From the NCBI GenBank assembly GCA_002315195.1, contig DCGD01000002.1:5022-11531 (forward strand): DNA of 6,510 bases, written 5' to 3'. The notes below the pieces were generated by a model that was not told where the DNA came from, searched no databases, and saw only the letters and a program-made list of their open reading frames with translations. This document shows positions 1-4,855 of the stretch, piece by piece. Source of the DNA: Prevotellaceae bacterium UBA1787. Its GTDB lineage: Bacteria; Bacteroidota; Bacteroidia; Bacteroidales; Bacteroidaceae. Position numbers and translations under genes: made by a program. Position 1 is the stretch's first letter; the number at the start of each line of letters is the position of its first letter.

Positions 1-1554
1 ATGGGTTTGAAGAACGTACCCTTCCGTCATTCTGTTCATCAGTTTGTTGCGGAATGTTTTCTGCGGCTTGCGATACAATGCGTACGCCATGCCGGGTATC
101 AGTACCAAGGCGACAAGCAAGGCGCCTATCAGCGCATAGCCTACCGTAAAAGCCATTGGCGTGAAAAGTTTTTTCTCAATCCGTTCAAAAGCGAACAACG
201 GAAAGTATGCTACGACAATAATCAAGGTCGAGAAAAAAATGGGTTTGGCGACTTCCCCTATACGCTTTACGACGTCCCGACCGTTCAACGGTTCGTCAGG
301 ATGGTCTTCACGCTTTTTCAAGATGGTTTCCATCATCACAATGGCTCCATCCACAATGATGCCAAAGTCAATGGCGCCCAACGACAAAAGGTTGGCGGGA
401 ATGTTCGTCAAATACATCAAAATGAAAGCGATGAGCAAAGAAAGGGGAATGGTTACTGCCACCAATAGGGAACTGCGGGGACTGCCGAGAAAGATGAGCA
501 ACACCCCAATGACGAGCAGCATTCCGAATAATAACGTGTGAGACACAGTGTCCAATGTTGTGTTCACCAAATTCGTACGGTCAAGGAAAGGATATATTTC
601 TACACCTGCCGGGAGTACGTTGTCGTTCAAGTCATCCACAGCGGCATGTATCTTCTTCAATACTGCCGAAGGATTGTTGTAACGCAAAATCTGCACGATG
701 CCTTCGACACCATCCCGATAATCGACATCATTGTTCAAAAAACCAAGAATGCCCTTGCGTTCCAAGTTGCCATAACGCAACGTGCCGAGGTCGTTAAGAT
801 AGACAGGGACTCCATTCACGCTTTTCACCACAATGTTTTCCATATCCTTCAAATCGGTGATGAGACCTTTACCCCTGACCACATAACTTTGGTCACCGCA
901 CGTCAGCATACTGCCCCCCGCATTCGAATTGTTTTGGTTGATGGACGATTCCACTTCCGAAAGCGAAATACCGTATTTCATCAACTTGTCGGGATTTATC
1001 TCTACCTGAAACTGCGTGGTGATGCCACCATAGTTGCTCACGTCGGCTACGCCCGCTATCTGTTTCAGTCGGGGAATGACAACCCATTTGTTCAAATCGG
1101 TCAAATCGCGGAGCGAATGGCTGTCGCTCACGAGAACATAGCGGTACACTTCACCCGTTGGAGATGTCAGTGGATTCAATTCAGGAACGGCATCGTATGG
1201 CAAATCCACATCTCCTATACATTCTCTCACCCGCTGTCTTGCCCAATAGTCTTCCGTTCCATCCTCAAAGACCAGCATGATGGTAGAAATACCAAAGGTA
1301 TTGTTGCTCCGCATCATGGTGAGTGCCGGAATGCCGTTCAAGGCGCGTTCAAGAGGAATGGTTATCTGCTGTTCCATTTCCTCCGCCGCCAAGCCGGATA
1401 CCTGCGTGACCACCTGAACCGTTGTATCGGCGATATCAGGATAGGCATCAATGGCAAGTTGTTTCCAAGCATATATTCCAAAAACACTCACAACGACAAA
1501 AATGGACGCTATCAACCAACGACGCTTGAGAGCCAATTGTATCAACTTTTCCAT
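1..1554 (-). CDS. czcA: Heavy-metal RND efflux pump, CzcA/CusA type, N-terminal half (runs off the left edge)
   Basis: This is the inner-membrane, proton-driven pump of a tripartite metal exporter. The frame is open for 518 codons from ATG at 1554 to position 1 with no stop. Full-length family members are about 1,030-1,060 residues, so roughly half is present. Residues 1-30 hold a basic start and TM1 (about 12-30). Residues 35-330 are the first periplasmic porter loop, with family-like stretches 'AYPDIADTTVQV', 'FEDGTEDYWARQRV' and 'GVADVSNYGG'. TM2-TM4 follow at about 338-412, and further helices at about 437-495. The TM4 motif D396-F-G-x3-D402-G-A-x5-E409 matches the D402/D408/E415 spacing of CzcA that is needed for proton or cation coupling. 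From memory, this form fits divalent-metal subfamilies (Zn, Co, Cd, Ni) better than Cu/Ag pumps. The Met triad that would mark CusA lies outside the window. The ATG is 10 bp after the adaptor stop, so the two are surely co-transcribed. The family is certain; the metal is inferred. Confidence 0.95.
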   Translation of the reverse strand, partial: MEKLIQLALKRRWLIASIFVVVSVFGIYAWKQLAIDAYPDIADTTVQVVTQVSGLAAEEMEQQITIPLERALNGIPALTMMRSNNTFGISTIMLVFEDGTEDYWARQRVRECIGDVDLPYDAVPELNPLTSPTGEVYRYVLVSDSHSLRDLTDLNKWVVIPRLKQIAGVADVSNYGGITTQFQVEINPDKLMKYGISLSEVESSINQNNSNAGGSMLTCGDQSYVVRGKGLITDLKDMENIVVKSVNGVPVYLNDLGTLRYGNLERKGILGFLNNDVDYRDGVEGIVQILRYNNPSAVLKKIHAAVDDLNDNVLPAGVEIYPFLDRTNLVNTTLDTVSHTLLFGMLLVIGVLLIFLGSPRSSLLVAVTIPLSLLIAFILMYLTNIPANLLSLGAIDFGIIVDGAIVMMETILKKREDHPDEPLNGRDVVKRIGEVAKPIFFSTLIIVVAYFPLFAFERIEKKLFTPMAFTVGYALIGALLVALVLIPGMAYALYRKPQKTFRNKLMNRMTEGYVLQTH

Positions 1555-1564
1555 AAGCCGGGAT

Positions 1565-2692
1565 TTATTCGTTCAAGTACAACCCGCCTTCGCTGACTAT
1601 GGTTTCTTCAGAACTCAGCCCCGATAGCACACACACTTTCTGTCGGTCGTCACTGTCGCTCATTATTTCAACTTTTCGGCGTACATACGTGTTCGGCGTT
1701 CCTTCAACGGCTACATACACATAGCTATACTGTTCGCCTTGGAACACAGCCGTGGCTGGTATGACAACCGCCGGTATGGCATCGGAGATGAAATGGACGG
1801 ACACATACATCCCGTGCTTTAATTTTCCCCGAGCATTGTCACAACTCAGAATGACCTGAACGGAACGAGTCTCTTCATCCACCAGGTTTCCAATGCTGAC
1901 AATGTTTGCCCAAATGATGCTGTCCGGTTCCGCCTCGGTAAAGACTTCCACTTTCTCTCCCTTGCTGACGGTGCCAATGAAACGTTCTTTCACAAGTGCC
2001 GTTACCCACACCTTTCGGAGATCGGCTATCGTGACCTGCGATTCCGTGTCTGTTTTGATGTATTGTCCGGGAGTAATTTTGCAGACCACTACTTCACCGT
2101 CAATAGGTGAATTTATTCTGAGGTTCTGCCCCATCTTTAGTTGTGACGGATTCATGTTGTACACGCGCAAAGTCGCTTCCGCCGACTCTTTCTCCCGTTG
2201 TGCATTCTCCGCCTCAGTTTCCATTTCGTCCAATTCGCGTCTGGAGGTGATGCCGTGCCCAAACAATGTTTTCTTGCGCTCATAATCTACCTTTGCCATT
2301 TCACAATTGCGCACGGCCTGAAAATAGATTTTGCAAGCCTCAATGAAATCAGCCGATGACATCTCGTAAAGGCATTGACCCACCCTTACCTGTTGTCCAA
2401 GACGCACTGCAGAACGCACAATGCGTCCATCAAAAGGTGCATACACTTCCGCATAATGACCCATTTCTGCCTGGACAGTTCCCACTGTGCGAAATTCCTT
2501 GCTGAAAGGTTCCTCTTCCAATTTCAACTTCTTGATTTTTGATAGTATGGGAGAGGTTTCTTGTATGGTTAACGTATCACCCTGAAACACCAACTCCGCA
2601 GTGTTTTGATGTCCAATTCCCGATTGACATGAAGCCAAGGCAACAACCGCCAAAACTCCATAAATATGTTTTATGCTTGTATTTAATAACAT
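1565..2692 (-). CDS. czcB: RND efflux periplasmic adaptor lipoprotein (CzcB/CusB-type membrane fusion protein)
   Basis: This adaptor links the inner-membrane RND pump to an outer-membrane channel. The protein has 375 residues, within the usual size of the family, and starts at ATG 2692. Residues 7-21 are a signal peptide ending in the lipobox A-L-A-S-C22, so it should be a lipidated, periplasm-facing protein. The first half of the lipoyl/barrel-sandwich domain is at about 79-112 ('APFDGRIV', 'VRLGQQVRVGQ'). A helical hairpin with coiled-coil character follows at about 113-180. The second lipoyl half is at 190-222 ('RINSPIDGEVV', 'ITPGQYI'). The beta-barrel is at about 225-305 ('VWVTALVKE', 'GMYVSVHF') and the membrane-proximal domain runs to the end. 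No His-rich metal-binding N-terminus is seen; that role may belong to the small His-rich protein upstream. There is no clear ribosome binding site before the ATG, which is common in Bacteroidetes. The gene is 10 bp ahead of the pump gene. CzcB versus CusB is not decided by the sequence. Confidence 0.94.
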   Translation of the reverse strand: MLLNTSIKHIYGVLAVVALASCQSGIGHQNTAELVFQGDTLTIQETSPILSKIKKLKLEEEPFSKEFRTVGTVQAEMGHYAEVYAPFDGRIVRSAVRLGQQVRVGQCLYEMSSADFIEACKIYFQAVRNCEMAKVDYERKKTLFGHGITSRRELDEMETEAENAQREKESAEATLRVYNMNPSQLKMGQNLRINSPIDGEVVVCKITPGQYIKTDTESQVTIADLRKVWVTALVKERFIGTVSKGEKVEVFTEAEPDSIIWANIVSIGNLVDEETRSVQVILSCDNARGKLKHGMYVSVHFISDAIPAVVIPATAVFQGEQYSYVYVAVEGTPNTYVRRKVEIMSDSDDRQKVCVLSGLSSEETIVSEGGLYLNE

Positions 2693-2806
2693 GTTTGTCT
2701 TGTTGATATGATTTTATGACTTTTCCTCATCCTTGTTGTCTGGACAAGAACGGAAAACAATAATCTTCCTTGGTTTCTCACCTATGAAAAACCACGAATA
2801 AACAGA

Positions 2807-2829
2807 AATGTACTGTAAAGCCGTACATT
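2807..2829. repeat. Inverted repeat AATGTAC-N9-GTACATT
   Basis: Perfect 7-bp arms (2807-2813 and 2823-2829) are separated by 9 bp, in the spacer upstream of the adaptor gene. It could be a regulator half-site pair or a weak RNA hairpin in the leader. The stem is AT-rich and is not followed on the minus strand by an uninterrupted T-run, so a terminator role is unlikely. Chance occurrence cannot be excluded at this length. Confidence 0.35.
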
Positions 2830-2836
2830 CAAGAAA

Positions 2837-2856
2837 ATGGAACATCCAATTTCCAT
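2837..2856. repeat. Inverted repeat ATGGAA-N8-TTCCAT
   Basis: Perfect 6-bp arms (2837-2842 and 2851-2856) are separated by 8 bp, immediately before the AATGTAC repeat in the direction of transcription. Together they would give two small consecutive stems in the leader of an adaptor/pump transcript starting near 2903. Six-base arms are short enough to arise by chance. Confidence 0.25.
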
Positions 2857-2909
2857 GAACGTACCACAAACAACTCCTTTCAACCACGGAACGGCGAAAT
2901 GAAACTTGT

Positions 2910-2917
2910 CAAATGTA
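2910..2917 (-). promoter_or_regulatory. Possible second promoter: -7 box TACATTTG before the adaptor gene
   Basis: The minus strand reads TACATTTG, an exact match to the Bacteroides -7 consensus TAnnTTTG, just downstream of the small gene's stop. No TTTG or TTG -33 box is found 19-21 bp upstream, where the sequence is instead rich in CCTCC. It is therefore at best a weak or activator-dependent internal promoter for the adaptor and pump genes. Confidence 0.3.
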
Positions 2918-2921
2918 TGAA

Positions 2922-3260
2922 TTAACAACAGGTGTAAGGAGGGGCTCTACCAACAAGAACTAAAGATTCATGAATGGGGAGTACAAAAAGAAAACAGGAG
3001 GATTCTTCTTTTAGTACGATCGCCGAGACCGGCTTTGGAGTAACCTGAACATCAGGCGCGATATATGAACCTGATGAAAGAAAGTGAATCAACTGGAATT
3101 CATTCGCACTGTGATTGTGCGTTTTTCCGCTCCACGGATGCGAATGAACTATCTTGTAATGGTTTCCCTGATGTGAATGGACAAAGAAATTGGTGGATGC
3201 AAAAAAGAATGCATACAACGCCAAAAAGAAGATTGCAAAATATTTCAGCCGTCTATTCAC
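2922..3260 (-). CDS. Small exported His-rich protein, first gene of the metal-efflux unit
   Basis: This is a 112-residue protein that I recognise only as a type: small His-rich proteins often found beside CzcA/CusA-like pumps in Bacteroidales. A basic N-terminus (N-R-R-L-K) and a Phe-rich hydrophobic segment at residues 7-23 form a signal peptide or anchor. The rest would be periplasmic. It carries three His-x-His motifs (H28/H30, H39/H41, H48/H50) plus H34 and H59, a likely metal-binding cluster. The tail contains 'LVGRAPPYTCC'; an R-A-P-P near the end resembles relatives I recall, and the terminal Cys pair could add a thiol ligand. No ATG start exists. I chose GTG at 3260, about 19 nt from the inferred transcription start; TTG at 3266 (114 residues) is the alternative. 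A purine-rich AAGAAGAAA lies upstream. A consensus promoter directly precedes it. Metal binding or chaperoning is inferred; the biochemical function is unknown. Confidence 0.8.
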   Translation of the reverse strand: MNRRLKYFAIFFLALYAFFFASTNFFVHSHQGNHYKIVHSHPWSGKTHNHSANEFQLIHFLSSGSYIAPDVQVTPKPVSAIVLKEESSCFLFVLPIHESLVLVGRAPPYTCC

Positions 3261-3283
3261 AAACAATATATCGTTTCTTCTTG

Positions 3284-3314
3284 CAAAGTTACATCATGAT
3301 TTTTTCATGACAAA
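3284..3314 (-). promoter_or_regulatory. Consensus Bacteroides-type promoter of the metal-efflux unit
   Basis: Read on the minus strand, TTTG (3314-3311) is followed by exactly 19 bp and then TAACTTTG (3291-3284). This matches the -33 TTTG and -7 TAnnTTTG elements of the Bacteroidetes primary sigma factor. Transcription would start near 3279, giving the small His-rich gene a leader of roughly 13-19 nt depending on its start codon. The -33 box lies 17 bp beyond the stop of the papain-like peptidase gene, so the metal unit has its own promoter. Confidence 0.75.
3294..3310. repeat. TCATGA-N5-TCATGA element inside the promoter spacer (operator candidate)
   Basis: Two copies of the 6-bp palindrome TCATGA (3294-3299 and 3305-3310) flank TTTTT. 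They form both a direct repeat with an 11-bp period, about one helical turn, and an inverted repeat. The element lies wholly between the -33 and -7 boxes of the metal-unit promoter, a position suited to a repressor or a MerR-style spacer-binding regulator. The regulator is not in the window. The regulatory role is inferred from position and symmetry. Confidence 0.45.
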
Positions 3315-3331
3315 ATTTTACACTCCAATTC

Positions 3332-4855
3332 TTATTTCAAGATTTTGAGATACCGATTGCGACACGTTTGCAGAATATTGAAACCTGCATGACTTCCCGT
3401 TGTCCTAACGCCATTGAGGTCGTAAGTTACTTTTTCCGAATCCTTGTAAAATACATCGGAAACACCGCTGATAGCAATGGGTGTGGTCGCATCAAGCCGT
3501 ACCTCTGACGTATTCAATGGTACGTCCGCATGAGAACAGCGATACTCCACGCCTTTCCGGTAATCCAGCACCGAGAAATAATTTACTTTACCCATTCCCC
3601 GTGTTTTCCCTACGTCCAATCTATGGATGTGCAATGAAAAACGCGGTTTCTTGAAATCCTTGAAAAGAGGAAGATAATCCGTAAAGTTCAAGCCCACGTC
3701 AATTGTATTGCAAGATACATTTCCACCATCACCACACAGAGGCAGGTCTCCACCTTGATTGAACATCAAGGGATATACCAAATCGAAAGAAAAACCCCAT
3801 CCATTTTCATCATCATCCGACACACCCAACACAAAAAACAGGTCATCACGGGAGTCATACGTCAAATTGACGTGAAACACCACCAATGGCTGATGTGCCT
3901 CAGGCTCTACCGCCAACCCCTGCGCGTATTCGTCATACAGTCCTCCCTCGCGGAAATGCATCAGAAACAGTTTGTAAGGGTAATAGCATTTGCCATTGCT
4001 GCCAAACCATGCACCCCAAGAATTTACCATGATGAACGCGCCGCGTTCATCGTCCTGAACAACACCATCTCTGTTCAAGTCGTATTCGACGGTATCATCG
4101 TAGCCTGCAATGGTGACACAATGTCCACCTTTTGTTCCGTTCTTGACGATGATATCATGGAGACCGGTAACGGACGGACCTCCATACACGGCCATACCCC
4201 AGTTGTCCGCATTGCACGAAAACGTCACCACACCTCCTGAAGCACCTTCTTCTCCATGATTGTAGAGGTACTGGCGTAAATCGTCTATGCCCTCGCGCGT
4301 CTTCAAGTTGAAACGATAATAGGACTTGACGCGATGCTTCATGGCTTCCACATATTTGTCATAACCACTGAGCCATGTGGTTGTCGATACGGACGTATCA
4401 TCATCGTCATCCATGCCAGACAAGGTTGGCACGCCTGCAGTTTTCATGATATCATAACCCAATTCAGGTTGGGAACCTTCACCTATACCCTCATTGAGGT
4501 AGTTCCATGTGAACATGTAACTGAAGATGTTCTCTTTGCCGACTGCCTCCGTACCTTTCATTCTGTTGTATTCATAGGTATAGACATACCGAATGGCGGC
4601 CGCCTGCGAACATGAACCCCCTCGTTGGGAAAAAACGGATGGGAAAAAACGATGACACGTGTTATCGATGCCTTTGGACAGGATAGGCGCACTTCGATGA
4701 CCCGAAACACGTTGGGCATGCCATTCGGGAATTCGATACAAGGCTTCCAACTGTTCAGGAGTGCGTTCTCTCAAACCAAATCGTATGCTTGGAAAGGCAT
4801 ACGATTTGGCAAGAAGAACCATCAGTATGACTGTGACACTTAATCTTCCTTGCAT
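3332..4855 (-). CDS. Secreted papain-family (C1A-like) cysteine peptidase with C-terminal beta-rich region
   Basis: This is a 507-residue extracytoplasmic cysteine endopeptidase. Start ATG 4855 is chosen because residues 1-20 then form a clean signal peptide with a likely cut after S-Y-A20; an earlier in-frame ATG at 4924 would bury it behind 23 hydrophilic residues. The catalytic domain spans about 60-310. Oxyanion Gln77 and nucleophile Cys82 lie in 'QRGGSCSQAA', His245 in 'GGHCVTIAGYDD', and Asn278 in 'MVNSWGAWFG', the papain order Q-C-H-N. Only about 50 residues separate the signal peptide from the active site, so no full-length inhibitory propeptide is present. An EF-hand-like loop lies at 259-270 and a five-Asp run at 149-153. 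Residues about 322-450 look like a beta-sandwich. The tail (479-507, 'YDLNGVRT' to 'YLKILK') resembles C-terminal sorting or adhesion-like segments of Bacteroidales secreted proteins, possibly type IX. It overlaps the upstream peptidase gene by 16 bp. Physiological substrates are unknown. Confidence 0.88.
   Translation of the reverse strand: MQGRLSVTVILMVLLAKSYAFPSIRFGLRERTPEQLEALYRIPEWHAQRVSGHRSAPILSKGIDNTCHRFFPSVFSQRGGSCSQAAAIRYVYTYEYNRMKGTEAVGKENIFSYMFTWNYLNEGIGEGSQPELGYDIMKTAGVPTLSGMDDDDDTSVSTTTWLSGYDKYVEAMKHRVKSYYRFNLKTREGIDDLRQYLYNHGEEGASGGVVTFSCNADNWGMAVYGGPSVTGLHDIIVKNGTKGGHCVTIAGYDDTVEYDLNRDGVVQDDERGAFIMVNSWGAWFGSNGKCYYPYKLFLMHFREGGLYDEYAQGLAVEPEAHQPLVVFHVNLTYDSRDDLFFVLGVSDDDENGWGFSFDLVYPLMFNQGGDLPLCGDGGNVSCNTIDVGLNFTDYLPLFKDFKKPRFSLHIHRLDVGKTRGMGKVNYFSVLDYRKGVEYRCSHADVPLNTSEVRLDATTPIAISGVSDVFYKDSEKVTYDLNGVRTTGSHAGFNILQTCRNRYLKILK
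4776..4809. repeat. Perfect 13-bp inverted repeat (34-bp hairpin) in the start of the papain-like gene
   Basis: CCAAATCGTATGC (4776-4788) is followed by 8 bp and then its exact reverse complement GCATACGATTTGG (4797-4809). One further wobble pair and one A-T pair can close the stem to about 15 bp around a four-base loop. In the mRNA it begins 47 nt into the papain-like gene and 30 nt after the upstream peptidase stop. It encodes residues 16-27, spanning the predicted signal-peptide cleavage site. The minus strand after the stem has only TTT before mixed sequence, so it is not a standard terminator. It could be an RNA structure affecting translation or decay, or a protein-binding palindrome. 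Confidence 0.85.

Larger units (their letters stand above)
2693..2921. other. AT-rich intergenic spacer upstream of the adaptor gene
   Basis: These 229 bp separate the small His-rich gene from the adaptor gene. They hold a Bacteroides-like -7 box (2910-2917), a purine-rich AAAGGAG (2874-2880, minus strand), and two short inverted repeats (2837-2856 and 2807-2829). A minus-strand frame is open to a TAA at 2714-2716. From ATG at 2845 it gives 43 residues, and it is open further upstream with a possible GTG start. I do not recognise that product. It has no strong coding signal and I do not call it a gene. No convincing factor-independent terminator is seen, so read-through from the small gene into the pump genes is plausible. 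Confidence 0.6.

Noticed and set aside
1..1596. Plus-strand open frames across 1-1596 (for example 1-468, 161-541, 538-1596)
   Set aside because: They are antisense shadows of the RND pump. The minus-strand frame translates without a stop into clear CzcA-family sequence, while these give no recognisable protein.
2732..2748. CTTGT-N7-ACAAG stem as a terminator between the small gene and the adaptor
   Set aside because: The stem is only five base pairs and no T-run follows on the transcribed strand.
3065..3310. Plus-strand 81-codon frame opposite the His-rich gene
   Set aside because: It has no recognisable domain, and the opposite frame has a signal peptide, patterned His pairs and a consensus promoter.
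4147..4456. ATGATATCAT palindrome occurring twice, about 300 bp apart, in the papain-like gene
   Set aside because: Both copies encode ordinary Asp-Ile stretches (HDII and YDIM). A 10-bp palindrome of this composition is easily produced by codon choice.
4625..4652. Near-tandem repeat of TGGGAAAAAACG (14-bp period)
   Set aside because: It lies inside the papain-like gene and encodes the conserved F-F-P-S-V-F-S-Q stretch before the active-site Cys. The period is not a codon multiple and the frame is intact, so it looks like coding coincidence.
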